Shown here: piece after piece, positions 17,175 through 27,512 of the stretch
Layout of the letters: every line of letters starts with the position of its first letter
How positions within the stretch are numbered: position 1 is the first letter of the stretch
Source of the DNA: Geomicrobium sp. JCM 19038
GTDB taxonomy: Bacteria > Bacillota > Bacilli > Bacillales > Marinococcaceae
DNA: 64,000 nucleotides
Direction: 5' to 3'
NCBI RefSeq assembly: GCF_000698125.1
Contig: NZ_BAXA01000011.1
Coordinates: 79,359-143,358 of the forward strand
Notes under the pieces: generated by a model
What the model saw: the letters and a program-made list of their open reading frames with translations, nothing else
The model's database searches: none
What the model was told of the DNA's origin: nothing
Program-made: the position numbers and the translations under genes

Positions 17175-18584
17175 ATGAAAGAAGCAAAGCAACCGACATT
17201 GCTTGTAGCGCTTTTGCCAATTGCCTTTATGATTGTGGCATTAGTCGTTGCGATTGGGGGATACGGTGCAGATCCACATTTTCCACTGTTTATTAGTGCA
17301 GTAGTTGCTGTCATTATTGCGATGGCTCTAGGTCACACGTGGAAAACATTAGAATCGGGGATGTTGAAAGCGATTGGACTTGCCATGCAAGCGATTATCA
17401 TTTTAATTATTATTGGAACGATTATCGCGTATTGGATTGCTGGGGGAATTGTACCAACGATGATTTATTACGGATTGAGCATTTTATCTCCTGGCTATTT
17501 TCTTGTTGCTGCTTGTATTATCTGTTGTGTCGTTTCGTTAGCTGGAGGTAATGCTTGGACAGCTGCGGGTACGATTGGTATTGCTTTAATGGGTGTTGGT
17601 GAAGGGCTCGGAATGAATCCAGCGATGGTTGCGGGAGCAATTATTTCAGGTGTTTACTTTGGAGATAAAATATCACCGCTCTCTGAGACGACAAACTTAG
17701 CGCCAGGGGTGCTCGGGGTGAATTTGTTTGAGCACATTCGTCATCTCCTTTATACGACGATTCCCGCACTGATTATTTCGTTGATCATTTATACGATCAT
17801 GGGCTTTTTCTTACATCAATCTGGATCGGATACGTCTCAAATTGCGCATCTGCAACAAAATTTAACAGAATTGTTTACGATCACACCGTGGTTACTTCTC
17901 GTTCCTCTGATCGTTATTATTCTCATGATCATGAAAACCCCTGCAATTCCAGCGCTCGTCATTGGTTCAGTACTTGGGCTAATCTGTGCTATTTTTGTTC
18001 AAGGGGTAGCGTTTGAAGATACAATCGGCATGCTTGTTGAAGGCTATGTCGTCGAAACGGGTGATGAGGCTGTCGACAACTTATTAACGAACGGTGGCGT
18101 TGAAGCGATGATGTGGACCGTTTCGTTAATCATTATCGCGATGAGCTTTGGAGGGATATTGGAGTCTGCAGGGTTTTTCAAGGCGATTGTTGAAAGTCTG
18201 ATGCGTCTTGCGAAATCTACAGGAAGTTTAATTGCAACGACAGTAGCAACTGCTTTTGCATCGAATGTCGTTGGGTGTGATCAATATTTGAGTATTATTT
18301 TACCGGCGCGAATGTATGAAGGTGAGTACAGAAAACGTCGCTTAAAATTAAAGAACTTATCACGAACGGTTGAAGATGCAGGAACGATGACATCACCATT
18401 AATTCCTTGGAACACGTGTGGAGCCTTTATGTTTGCAACGCTTGGTGTAAGCGCGTTTAGTTATGCGCCGTACGCATTTTTGGCGTTGTTAAGTCCAATT
18501 ATAGCGATTATTTATGGTTATATAGGCTTTACAATTGAGTATGAAGAGGATGAACCGACAACAGAAAGTAAGCAAGCTAGTTAG
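17175..18584 (+). CDS. nhaC: NhaC-family Na+/H+ antiporter
   Basis: 469 residues with about twelve membrane helices. NhaC features are GGNAWTAAGTIGIALMGVG, GVYFGDKISPLSETTNLAPG (the conserved GDKxSPLSxTT segment), NVVGCDQYLSIILPARMY and SRTVEDAGTMTSPLIPWNTC. Family members exchange Na+ for H+ or couple Na+ with organic acids (MleN-type). The sigma-54 promoter and the adjacent activator suggest it serves the amine catabolic operon, as carrier or to balance ions, rather than only constitutive pH homeostasis. Confidence 0.88.
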   Translation: MKEAKQPTLLVALLPIAFMIVALVVAIGGYGADPHFPLFISAVVAVIIAMALGHTWKTLESGMLKAIGLAMQAIIILIIIGTIIAYWIAGGIVPTMIYYGLSILSPGYFLVAACIICCVVSLAGGNAWTAAGTIGIALMGVGEGLGMNPAMVAGAIISGVYFGDKISPLSETTNLAPGVLGVNLFEHIRHLLYTTIPALIISLIIYTIMGFFLHQSGSDTSQIAHLQQNLTELFTITPWLLLVPLIVIILMIMKTPAIPALVIGSVLGLICAIFVQGVAFEDTIGMLVEGYVVETGDEAVDNLLTNGGVEAMMWTVSLIIIAMSFGGILESAGFFKAIVESLMRLAKSTGSLIATTVATAFASNVVGCDQYLSIILPARMYEGEYRKRRLKLKNLSRTVEDAGTMTSPLIPWNTCGAFMFATLGVSAFSYAPYAFLALLSPIIAIIYGYIGFTIEYEEDEPTTESKQAS

Positions 18585-18653
18585 ATAATTTATCAACAAT
18601 TCTAACAATCTCTCTACTTTTTTAGTATACTGATAGAAAGGGAGAGTTTTGTT

Positions 18654-20747
18654 ATGTTAATGGAACAATTGCGACCAATTTACACCATTCCTGAACATTC
18701 CGATGAAATAACAGAATACTTACAAGAGTGCAAAGAGCCGTTCCTTTTCTTGGAAAAGGATAATCAACTGCAAGCCTATGTCGAGTTGAAAGATAGTGAC
18801 GGTATTCAGTCGCGCAAAGACTTAGAGTTAGTCTCTACATCCATGCACAATGTCGGGGTGATTCAACCGGATCAATCGTTTACACTTCCGTTGATATTTC
18901 ATTTAATGGGTGAGCCGATTGTGATTGTTCATGATGAATCAGAGTCACCAATTGGATTCATTGAACGAGAAGATGTGTTAATTGAGCTGTTTCAACGAGA
19001 ACATCATAACGCGAATCTACTAAAAATTCTGTTGTCTTCAATTCCAATGGGAATGTTCATCGTTGATAAAAACGAGCGCATTATGAATAGTAATGATAAG
19101 GCTCTACAGATGATTCGATCGACACATAATCAAGTTGTCGGTAAATCAGCTGGTGAAGTGTTTCAACAAAATCACGTACATCGTGTGTTTACATACGGCG
19201 AAACGCTTCTGAATCAAATCCTCATTACAGATGAAATGGGCATCCTCGTCGACTATAGCCCGATTAAGAATGGAACTGGAGAAGTAGAAGGGGCAATAAT
19301 CATCGTTCAAGATCTGCCAATGTTGAACAGATGGCAATGGAAATAGAATTTGTGAAAGATTTGAACCGGGATTTAAATGCGGTTTTGTCCACGATGTATG
19401 ATGAGGTATTAATTGTCGATAAAGACGGCACATTGCTACGCCATAGCGACAAATATATTGAAGGATTATGGCCTGATGGGATCGATGCACTAGTTGGTAA
19501 GAATTTATTAGAAATTGATTTACAAGGGTTACCTCCATCGGTGACAAAGCTCGTCTTAAAACAACAAAAGAAAGTGTCTGTCGTTCAAGAGATTCCTTCG
19601 GGTGACAAAGTGCTTGCGATTGGAAACCCCGTATTTAATGCAAGAGGAGAACTTGAACGAATTATTATTGCCTCAAGGGACATAACAGAGAATATTCAGT
19701 TGAAATCAGAGTTAAGGCAAACGAAGGCTATCTCAAATCGTTATAAGGAAGAACTAGAAAGTCTAAAGAATCAACAAACCCCAAAGCATACGCTCATCTA
19801 CGCAAGTGAGAAAATGGAGAGAATCATGAAGAACATCGAAAAATTATCGATGTTCTCGTCGACAGTGCTCATTCACGGGGAAACGGGTGTTGGGAAAGAA
19901 CTGATTGCGAAATCCATTCATGAGAAAAGTGCAAGAAATAGCGAACCGTTTTTAGCGTTAAATTGTGGCTCTATTCCTGAGACGCTCCTCGAAAGTGAGC
20001 TGTTCGGTTACACGAAAGGATCATTCACTGGTGCTGATTCTAAGGGAAAGCCGGGCTATTTTCAGCAGGCAGATCGCGGTGTGCTTTTTCTTGATGAGAT
20101 TGGTGATATTCCAATGTCATTACAAGTGAAGTTGCTTCGTGTCTTACAAGAAGGGGAAGTCGTGCCCATCGGTTCACAAACGCCAATTCCTGTTGATGTG
20201 CAGATTATTGCGGCTACGCATCGGGATTTGGAAGCGATGGTTCAAGATGGAAGCTTTCGTGAAGATTTGTTCTACCGCATTAATGTCGTGCCCATCCATG
20301 TGCCATCATTACGTGAGCGATCTGATGATATTCCACTGTTAGCGTACCACTTTATACGAAAGCTAAATGAGCGTTATCAGATGCGCCATTCGTTCTCGCC
20401 CGATGCACTTAGCTTACTTGAGACGTACGCATGGCCTGGAATATTCGCGAACTTCAAAATGTCGTCGAGCGATTGTTTGTGACTGCAGACGATGATTTAA
20501 TTTCAGCAGAAGCAGCTAGCCAGTTTTTACGTGTCGAAAAAGTAATGAAACCGTCAGCAACATCACCGGTTTTGGCTTCTGTTATGCCTTTAAATGACGC
20601 AAAGCAACTCATTGAGAACCAATTGTTGCGTCTTGCGATGGAACAATTTAAGACAACGACAAAAGCAGCGAGAGCATTAGGATTAGTCAATCGGCTGTTA
20701 GTCGAAAATGGGCAAAGCTACAAAGCGAAACACCTGCAAGAGAGTAA
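18654..20747 (+). CDS. Sigma-54-dependent PAS/AAA+/Fis transcriptional activator (three frame breaks)
   Basis: About 698 residues after correction. A CBS-like N-terminus (1-110) and two PAS-like domains (about 120-225 and 240-345) precede an AAA+ domain with Walker A GETGVGKE, the sigma-54 contact loop GSFTGAD, Walker B VLFLDEIGD and the arginine-finger region LREDLFYRINVV. A Fis-type HTH follows (restored as ALGISQSAVSRK). Single-base losses near 19322, 20440 and 20682 split it; each restores QDLPMVEQMAMEIEFVKDLN, YAWPGNIRELQNVV or the HTH. The stop at 20745 lies in a hairpin loop. It is flanked by two sigma-54 promoters with matching inverted repeats, its probable binding sites. Confidence 0.88.
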
Positions 20748-20763
20748 GTTGTGCAGGTGTTTC
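20728..20763 (+). terminator. Hairpin at the end of the activator gene
   Basis: AAACACCTGCA / TGCAGGTGTTT stem with the activator stop codon in the loop, followed by TTCG. It is a weak-tailed terminator-like structure. Confidence 0.5.
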
Positions 20764-20784
20764 GTTGTACATGTATGCATCGAA

Positions 20785-20816
20785 TCATCAATTATGCAAT
20801 TATGCATAATTGATGA
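20785..20816. promoter_or_regulatory. Upstream activator site for the amine operon
   Basis: TCATCAATTATGCA and TGCATAATTGATGA are perfect 14-bp arms around the spacer ATTA. The core TTATGCA-n4-TGCATAA equals that before nhaC. The centre is 65 bases upstream of the -12 GC of the sigma-54 promoter at 20852. Confidence 0.75.
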
Positions 20817-20851
20817 AGTGGATTTATGCGTGAATGAGTAAGGTTTTATGT

Positions 20852-20867
20852 TGGCATAAGAATTGCA
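20852..20867 (+). promoter_or_regulatory. Sigma-54 promoter of the amine catabolic operon
   Basis: TGGCATAAGAATTGCA has the GG and GC dinucleotides ten bases apart, a full -24/-12 match. It lies 43 bases before the aminotransferase ATG. Confidence 0.85.
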
Positions 20868-20910
20868 TTTTAAACTAGGTATAGATTGCATACTTAGGAG
20901 GCGTTTTTTC

Positions 20911-22269
20911 ATGGTTAAAACTGTAGCAAACGATGTTCATACATTAATTGAGCATGATAAAAAGCATTATATTCATCCGACATCTTCACCGAAGCTGCAA
21001 CAAGAAGAAGGAACGCCGCTTATTTTCACGAGTGGCGAAGGTGTTTACGCCAACAGTAAAGACGGAAAGCGATATTTTGATGGGTTATCCATGCTTTGGA
21101 ATGTAAATATCGGCCATGGTCGTAAAGAACTTGCGACAGCGGCGTATGAACAAATGACTCAAATGGCTTATGCTTCTTCCTTTAAAGGTTACTCAAATGA
21201 ACCAGCGATTAAATTAGCAGAAAAACTGGCAAGCATCTCACCAGGCGATTTGAACGCAGTGTTCTACACCTCAGGGGGTTCAGAGTCAAATGATACAGCA
21301 TTTAAACTGGCTCGTTTTTATTGGGCACAAAAGAACAAGCCCAAAAAGCGCAAGATAATTGCATTGGAGAATGCGTACCACGGTGTAACAATTGGTGCAC
21401 AAACGGCAACGGCAATCCCGTTGTTCCATAACTTCTCAGAGTCAGGGATTGCAGATGTTCTCCATGCGAAAGCTCATATTACCGCTTGTGAAAACGGTGA
21501 CAAAAATGACCCGGATTATGAGTCATCGATTCGCGCGACGATTGAGCGTGAAGGTGCTGATACCATTGCTGCTGTTATATTGGAGCCCGTTCAAGGTTCT
21601 GGCGGTGTGTATATTCCACCTGCAGGATATTTGGAAGCAGTACGAACACTGTGTAATGAGCATGAAATCTTGTTCATTGCAGATGAAGTCATTTGTGGGT
21701 TTGGACGTACAGGAAAGATGTTTAGTGTAGAGCATTGGGGTGTTACACCCGACATGATGAGCATTGCAAAAGGAATTTCGAGTGGCTATGCGCAATTAGG
21801 TGGGGTCATGGTTAACGATGCAATTCATACGGTTATTAACGAATATGACGGTGTATTGGCTCACGGGTTTACGTACAGTGGACATCCGACGGCTTGTGCG
21901 GTTGCATTAAAGAATATTGAAATCTTAGAAAATGAGAAAATCGTAGAACATACTGCTCAGATGGAGAAAGAGTTACTTGCACAATTAAAGAAACTAGAAG
22001 ACAAACATGCTCACGTTGCCAATAGTCGTTCGATCGGTATGTTAGCGGCATTTGAAGTCGTAAAGAATGCTGAAACGGGAGAACGCTTCGCTGAAGATGT
22101 TGCACCTGCAGTCAAAGTCGTTGATGAATGCTTTGAACGCCAACTTATTTTACGAGCATTAGGTCCGAATCGAGATGTAATTGCGATTGCACCGCCGTTA
22201 ACGATTACTAAAGAAGAGATTGCGGAAATGATTTCGATCATCGATGAGGCATTAACAGCCTCCTTTTAA
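20911..22269 (+). CDS. Class III (omega-amino acid/amine:pyruvate-type) aminotransferase
   Basis: 452 residues from ATG 20911 with TAGGAGG upstream. The fold-type I signature is complete: TSGGSESNDTAFKLARFYW, AYHGVT, ADEVICGFGRTG (Asp258) and PLP lysine K287 in SIAKGISSGY. The group contains taurine, beta-alanine, putrescine and GABA transaminases, commonly using pyruvate. First gene of a sigma-54 operon. The alanine dehydrogenase at the end of the operon would recycle alanine to pyruvate, which favours pyruvate as amino acceptor. Exact donor unknown. Confidence 0.85.
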   Translation: MVKTVANDVHTLIEHDKKHYIHPTSSPKLQQEEGTPLIFTSGEGVYANSKDGKRYFDGLSMLWNVNIGHGRKELATAAYEQMTQMAYASSFKGYSNEPAIKLAEKLASISPGDLNAVFYTSGGSESNDTAFKLARFYWAQKNKPKKRKIIALENAYHGVTIGAQTATAIPLFHNFSESGIADVLHAKAHITACENGDKNDPDYESSIRATIEREGADTIAAVILEPVQGSGGVYIPPAGYLEAVRTLCNEHEILFIADEVICGFGRTGKMFSVEHWGVTPDMMSIAKGISSGYAQLGGVMVNDAIHTVINEYDGVLAHGFTYSGHPTACAVALKNIEILENEKIVEHTAQMEKELLAQLKKLEDKHAHVANSRSIGMLAAFEVVKNAETGERFAEDVAPAVKVVDECFERQLILRALGPNRDVIAIAPPLTITKEEIAEMISIIDEALTASF

Positions 22270-22288
22270 TCCATGAAAAGGAAGTGAA

Positions 22289-23398
22289 ATGATGATTAAA
22301 CGTTTAACGTTAGCAGGGTCTGCAAGAGAAATCGGCAAGAAACACGGTGAGCTTGGAAAAGAACAAGTTTTTCAAAGTTTGGATTTATACGAGCGCCTTT
22401 TCCATGAATATCAAAACATCACGTGGCAAGAAGCACGTGAGCGGGCGCTCGTTCACGTAAAAGCGATTGAAAAGCACGATCCATCGATGTTAGAAGAAAT
22501 TGAAGGTATTGCATTAGGTGCTGGTGTTGATTTTGAAGACATTTTAGCGTTAAATGCGCGAAGTGAAATTGCTCTAGCGGGTAGTGGACCGAGTTTTTCA
22601 GATGGCTGTACAGCGATGTCAGTGTATCCTCCACTAACCAATGACACAATCATTGCCCAAAATTGGGACTGGAAAGGGGAACAAGAGAAAAGCTTGTTGC
22701 TCCTTGATATCGAAGCGGTTAATGCGCCAAAAATTACAATGGTAACTGAAGGTGGCATGATCGGCAAAATTGGCTTTAATGAAGCGGGGGTTGGGATTTG
22801 TTTTAACGCTCTCATTACAGACAAAAAGTCCGATCAGTTGCCGATTCATCTCGGATTACGGGCTGTGCTTAATTCTTATAGCATGAGTGAAGCCATTGCG
22901 AAGATTAAGCAAAAACAAATCGCGGCAGCAGCAAGTTTTCTTATTGGTTATGACAATGGTGAGGACGCTGGAATGAGCGTCAACGTTGAAGTATCACCTT
23001 TTGGCATGGATTACGTGAGTGGAGAAGATGGAAGACTTGTTCATACGAACCACGTACTTTCGCAGAAAGTATTGCAAGACTTATCCGATATGAATGAGTT
23101 ACGTTTCGAAGATTCAATGCTTCGCAAAAAACGTGCAGAACAGCTTATGCTCGGCGCGCTCGTAAATAATGAGCGTATTGATGAAGACACATTTAAATCA
23201 TGGCTAGGTGATACGTACAACGCACCGAATGCAATCAATCATTTCAAAAACGAAGCGGCACCAACACATCGTCAGATGGAAACGGTCTTTTCTGTTGTGA
23301 TGAACTTATCAAAGCGTACGATGGATCTTTGTGTCGGCAAACCTAGCGAAAATGAATTTGTATCGATTACTCAGGAGGGGCATTATGGCGTACATTAA
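22289..23398 (+). CDS. C45-family N-acyl hydrolase/acyltransferase (AAT-like)
   Basis: About 369 residues. It fits the acyl-CoA:6-aminopenicillanate acyltransferase (PF03417) family of Ntn hydrolases, with a helical N-terminal propeptide of about 105 residues, then the processing and nucleophile site DGCTAMSV (Cys107), AQNWDWK and GLCF-like GVGICFNAL. After self-cleavage the Cys would hydrolyse or transfer N-acyl groups. In this operon it may free an amine from an N-acyl conjugate for the preceding aminotransferase. Its end overlaps the dehydrogenase start by 14 bases. Confidence 0.8.
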   Translation: MMIKRLTLAGSAREIGKKHGELGKEQVFQSLDLYERLFHEYQNITWQEARERALVHVKAIEKHDPSMLEEIEGIALGAGVDFEDILALNARSEIALAGSGPSFSDGCTAMSVYPPLTNDTIIAQNWDWKGEQEKSLLLLDIEAVNAPKITMVTEGGMIGKIGFNEAGVGICFNALITDKKSDQLPIHLGLRAVLNSYSMSEAIAKIKQKQIAAAASFLIGYDNGEDAGMSVNVEVSPFGMDYVSGEDGRLVHTNHVLSQKVLQDLSDMNELRFEDSMLRKKRAEQLMLGALVNNERIDEDTFKSWLGDTYNAPNAINHFKNEAAPTHRQMETVFSVVMNLSKRTMDLCVGKPSENEFVSITQEGHYGVH

Positions 23399-24797
23399 TG
23401 GAGAATGGTTGGAAACGACTGATCAAGAGAATGTGTATAATCCAGCAACAGGAGAGGTGATTGGCTCTGTCTCTGTCGTTGGCGCAAACGAAACGAAAGA
23501 AGCGATTCAAGCTGCCAATGAAAGTTTTAAGACGTGGCGTAAGCTACCGGGTGCAACGAGAGGTGCCTATATGGCAAAAGCAGTTGAGATTATGCGCACT
23601 CGTGCAGACGAATTGGCTAATACGATTACAAAAGAAAATGGTAAGCCACTTGCTGATGCAAAAGGGGAAGTCACGAGTGGTATTAACTACTTAGAGTGGT
23701 ATGCAGAAGAGGCGAAGCGTGTGTATGGCGATGTTGTACCAGCATCTCATGAAGACAAGCATCTTATGGTTCTTCGTCAACCTGTCGGAGTCGCAGCGGC
23801 AATTACGCCATGGAACTTTCCTTTTTCAATGATAACGAGAAAAATTGCCCCAGCATTGGCTGCGGGGTGTACGGTCGTATTGAAGCCTGCACCGGCTACA
23901 CCACTTTCTGCGATTAACGTATTTGAATGTTTCCATGAAGCAGGAGTGCCTGCGGGAGTTGTGAATTTAGTCATTGGAGATGCAGAAGCGATTGGTAAAG
24001 AAATGACGAGCAGCACAGATGTGAGTAAGCTGACGTTTACGGGATCAACGGCTGTCGGTAAGATGCTCATGCGTGATTCTGCGGCGACAATGAAACGTAT
24101 GAGTATGGAGCTTGGAGGTCATGCCCCTTTTATCATCTTTGAAGATGCCGATCTTGAAGCAGCGGCAAACGGTGTGCTCATGTCTAAGTTTAGAAATGCA
24201 GGTCAGACGTGTATTAGCACAAATCGTGTTTACGTTCAGCAATCGGTTGCTTCAGAGTTTGGAGATCTTTTAGCGCGTAAAGTATCAGAGTTAACGGTTG
24301 GTGATGGGACGAAAGAAGGTGTGGATGTTGGTCCTCTAATTAACGATGGTGCGGTTCAGAAAGTGAATGAACATGTTCAAGATGCTTGTTCTAAAGGCGG
24401 CAAGGTTTTAAGTGGAGGGAGCATTATCGAAAGTGACGGGAATTTCTTTGAACCGACAGTCATTCAAGGTGCAACCGACACAATGCGGATTGCTACTGAA
24501 GAAACGTTCGGACCTGTCGCACCGATCTTCTCATTTGAAACGACGGAAGAAGTCATTGAACGGGCAAATAACAGCCGTTACGGATTAGCAGGGTACTGCT
24601 TTACGAATGATCTTAGTCGTGCATATGAAGTGATGAATGAACTTGAATACGGCATTGTTGGCATTAACGACCCGACCCCGATTACCGTTCAAGCACCATT
24701 TGGTGGAATAAAAGAAAGTGGAACAGGCAAAGAAGGCGGCAAATATGGGCTTGACGACTATCTCATCGAGAAATTTGTGTCCATAAAAACCAACTAA
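23385..24797 (+). CDS. NAD(P)-dependent aldehyde dehydrogenase (GabD-like)
   Basis: 470 residues from ATG 23385 (GGAGGGG upstream). The aldehyde dehydrogenase features are ITPWNFPFSMITRKIAPAL, VLKPAPATPLSA, FTGSTAVGK, the general base Glu in MELGGHAP and the nucleophile Cys in NAGQTCIS. The FxEPTV and FGGIKESGTGKEGG segments place it near succinate-semialdehyde and related semialdehyde dehydrogenases. It should oxidise the aldehyde made by the aminotransferase. Substrate length is unresolved. Confidence 0.88.
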   Translation: MAYINGEWLETTDQENVYNPATGEVIGSVSVVGANETKEAIQAANESFKTWRKLPGATRGAYMAKAVEIMRTRADELANTITKENGKPLADAKGEVTSGINYLEWYAEEAKRVYGDVVPASHEDKHLMVLRQPVGVAAAITPWNFPFSMITRKIAPALAAGCTVVLKPAPATPLSAINVFECFHEAGVPAGVVNLVIGDAEAIGKEMTSSTDVSKLTFTGSTAVGKMLMRDSAATMKRMSMELGGHAPFIIFEDADLEAAANGVLMSKFRNAGQTCISTNRVYVQQSVASEFGDLLARKVSELTVGDGTKEGVDVGPLINDGAVQKVNEHVQDACSKGGKVLSGGSIIESDGNFFEPTVIQGATDTMRIATEETFGPVAPIFSFETTEEVIERANNSRYGLAGYCFTNDLSRAYEVMNELEYGIVGINDPTPITVQAPFGGIKESGTGKEGGKYGLDDYLIEKFVSIKTN

Positions 24798-24817
24798 CTC
24801 GTGATGGAGGTTGCTTT

Positions 24818-26341
24818 ATGAGTCGTGAACCCAAAATCATCGTTAGGCAGACAACGTTTGCTGATATCGATCAAATCATTACTGTAAATGCGATTGGGTT
24901 TGGTATTCCTGAAATTGCTTTTAAAAGAAAACACTTTGAAAGCCAGTTACGAACATTCCCAGAAGGTCAAGTCTGTGTCGAGTATGACGGTAAGATTATC
25001 GGTTCTTGTTCAAGTTTAATTATTGATTTTGATGATTATGGAGAAGACCACCGTTTTGAAGACATCGCCGATGACGGATATATTCGCAACCACAATCCAA
25101 ATGGTCGACATTTGTACGGCATTGAAGTCGTCGTACATCCAGATTATCGCCATATGAAAATTGGCCGTCGCCTATACGAAGCAAGACAACGCATTTGCCA
25201 GTTATTTAATCTTGAAAGCATCTTATTTGGCGGACGATTGCCGAACTATTATAAGTATGCGGATCAATTTAGCGCAAAAGAGTATGCTGAAGAAGTAATT
25301 AAGAAGAATATTTACGATCCAGTATTAACGTTTCAATTATCGCACGGGTTCAAATTGCGAAAAGTTTTAGCGAGCTACTTGAAACATGACCAGGAATCGT
25401 TAGAGTACGCGTCACTCATGGAATGGAAAAACCCTCATTATGTACGGTCTGATGAGGCGTTGTATCAACGTTCATTGCCTGTAACATTTGCAGCAAGCCA
25501 ATATGAACTTTCTCCAATTTCATCCTTTGAAGATTTTGCAATTCAAGTGGAGAATGACGTGCAAATCGCATTGGAGCACCATGCGCAAGCGATCGTGTTT
25601 CCCGAATTGTTAACGTTGCAATGGTTATCGTATCGAGAAGAAACCATTCCTAGCAAACAAGCACGGGCGATTGCTGAAGGTTATGAGAACTACCGTTCAT
25701 TGTTTCATACCCTTGCAGTTCGTTATAACATGAACATTTTTGCAGGTTCAACCTTTGTAAAAGACGAAGGGACGCTTAAAAATCGAGCGCACCTTTTTCA
25801 CCGTAATGGGACGGTTGATGTTCAAGACAAACTGCATATAACTGTCGAGGAGGAACGGAAGTATGGTATAGCACCTGGAGATGAACTAAACATCTTTGAA
25901 ACAGACTTTGGCAAAGTGTCGCTCATGTTAGGGTATGATTTACAGTTCCCAGAAATTGTTAGAATGGCAGTCGGACGTGGTGCACACTGGGTAGTCGTAC
26001 CTTTTGCAGGCTCAACCCAAGCATCGGCACTTGAAGTGGAGCGAATTGCCAAAGCACGTGCAATCGAAAACCAAATTTTCGTAGTCACATCGTCAATCGT
26101 TGGCAGAGTGCCAAATGTGAGTCATAGCAAAACGTATCACGGAGTAACAGGCATCTACTCGCCACTTGCACCGCAACTTTCAACTACCGGTGTGCTAATT
26201 GAATCGAACGTTTCAACTGGAGATGTACTCGTTGCAACAACGGATAAAGAAGTGCTTCGCCGAGAGAGAGTCAACGGTAGTTGGAGTCAGCGACGCCAGA
26301 GTTTGTATAAGGCATCTGATTTTGAAGTCGTTCATCCATAA
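24818..26341 (+). CDS. GNAT-nitrilase fusion (YhcX-like) lacking the catalytic Cys
   Basis: 507 residues. Residues 5-200 are a GNAT domain ([20 protein letters not shown] is the acetyl-CoA loop). Residues 222-500 are a carbon-nitrogen hydrolase domain, an arrangement known from B. subtilis YhcX. The triad Glu is E263 (FPELL) and the Lys is K338 (QDKLHIT), but at the nucleophile position the sequence is [10 protein letters not shown]: Gly372 replaces the invariant Cys of ICYDxxFPE. No frame problem is seen nearby. The nitrilase half is therefore probably inactive or has another role, or the base calls here are wrong. Fourth gene of the sigma-54 operon. Confidence 0.85.
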   Translation: MSREPKIIVRQTTFADIDQIITVNAIGFGIPEIAFKRKHFESQLRTFPEGQVCVEYDGKIIGSCSSLIIDFDDYGEDHRFEDIADDGYIRNHNPNGRHLYGIEVVVHPDYRHMKIGRRLYEARQRICQLFNLESILFGGRLPNYYKYADQFSAKEYAEEVIKKNIYDPVLTFQLSHGFKLRKVLASYLKHDQESLEYASLMEWKNPHYVRSDEALYQRSLPVTFAASQYELSPISSFEDFAIQVENDVQIALEHHAQAIVFPELLTLQWLSYREETIPSKQARAIAEGYENYRSLFHTLAVRYNMNIFAGSTFVKDEGTLKNRAHLFHRNGTVDVQDKLHITVEEERKYGIAPGDELNIFETDFGKVSLMLGYDLQFPEIVRMAVGRGAHWVVVPFAGSTQASALEVERIAKARAIENQIFVVTSSIVGRVPNVSHSKTYHGVTGIYSPLAPQLSTTGVLIESNVSTGDVLVATTDKEVLRRERVNGSWSQRRQSLYKASDFEVVHP

Positions 26342-26355
26342 GGAGGATTAAGTTT

Positions 26356-27461
26356 ATGCGTATTGGAATCCCAAAAGAAGTAAAGAACAACGAAAACCGT
26401 GTAGCCATTACACCAGCGGGTGTGAGTCAATTGAAGTCAGCAGGACACGACGTACATATTGAGACAGAAGCAGGAGTTGCTTCTGGTTTTTCGGACCAAG
26501 AGTATCACGTAGCTGGTGCTGTTATTGAACCAACTGCAGCTGATGTTTGGAAGATGGAAATGGTGATGAAAGTTAAAGAACCAGTAGCAAGTGAGTATGA
26601 TTATTTTTATGAAGGGCTGATTTTGTTTGCCTATCTACATTTAGCAGCAGAGCCTGAGCTTACATCAGCACTCGTTTCAAAGAAAGTGACAGCAATTGCA
26701 TTTGAAACGGTTGAAAGTGAGAAAAGAACGCTTCCGCTTCTTACACCGATGAGTGAAGTCGCTGGACGGATGGCATCTCAAATTGGTGCTCAGTTTCTCG
26801 AGAAGCCTAAAGGCGGGAAGGGAATTTTATTAAGCGGAATTCCTGGTGTGCCTCGTGGTAAAGTAACCGTCATTGGTGGTGGCGTTGTTGGGACTAATGC
26901 AGCAAGATCGCAATCGGTCTTGGAGCAAATGTGACAATTCTAGATACGAACCCTGTTCGTTTGCGCGAATTAGATGAGTTGTTTGGTAACCAAGTTACGA
27001 CAGTGATGAGTAACCCCGTTAGCATTCACGAAAACGTTATTGATTCAGACCTTGTCATCGGAGCCGTATTAATTCCAGGTGCAAAAGCACCTCGTCTCGT
27101 CCGTGAATCAACAGTTCAGTTAATGAAAGCTCATTCTGTCATTGTTGATGTGGCAATAGATCAAGGTGGAATTTTTGAAACGGTTGACCGTGTATCTACA
27201 CACGATGATCCAACGTATACGAAGCACGATGTCGTTCATTACGCTGTTGGGAATATGCCAGGGGCTGTTCCGAGAACGTCTACGATTGGATTAAGTAATG
27301 TGACAATTCCTTATGCTGCTCAAATCGCTAATGATTTAGAAAAAGCATTACTTCACAATGTGAATTTACGTAAAGGTTTAAATACGTACCGAGGCCAAAT
27401 CACATACGAAGCGGTTGCCACAGCGCACGGAAGTAAGTACGAACCATTTGCAGCGGTATAA
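26356..27461 (+). CDS. ald: Alanine dehydrogenase (one frame break)
   Basis: About 369 residues. It begins [20 protein letters not shown], has the catalytic Lys and His region [12 protein letters not shown] and [13 protein letters not shown], the NAD loop [11 protein letters not shown] and the C-terminal [15 protein letters not shown]. The frame breaks near 26907; one extra A restores [19 protein letters not shown]. The enzyme interconverts alanine and pyruvate with NH3 and NAD. As last gene of the operon it would regenerate pyruvate for the aminotransferase and release the nitrogen. Confidence 0.9.
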
Positions 27462-27476
27462 ACACATTTTTACGGG

Positions 27477-27510
27477 TCACACGAAGCTTATACCTTTCGT
27501 GTGATTTTTT
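27477..27510 (+). terminator. Terminator of the amine operon
   Basis: TCACACGAA / TTTCGTGTGA stem followed by TTTTTT, right after ald. Confidence 0.85.
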
Positions 27511-27512
27511 GT

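Noticed and set aside
18654..20747. Reading the activator gene as three separate genes or a pseudogene
   Set aside because: Each break is repaired by one base in a short run and rebuilds conserved sigma-54 activator sequence; the pattern matches the window-wide undercalls.
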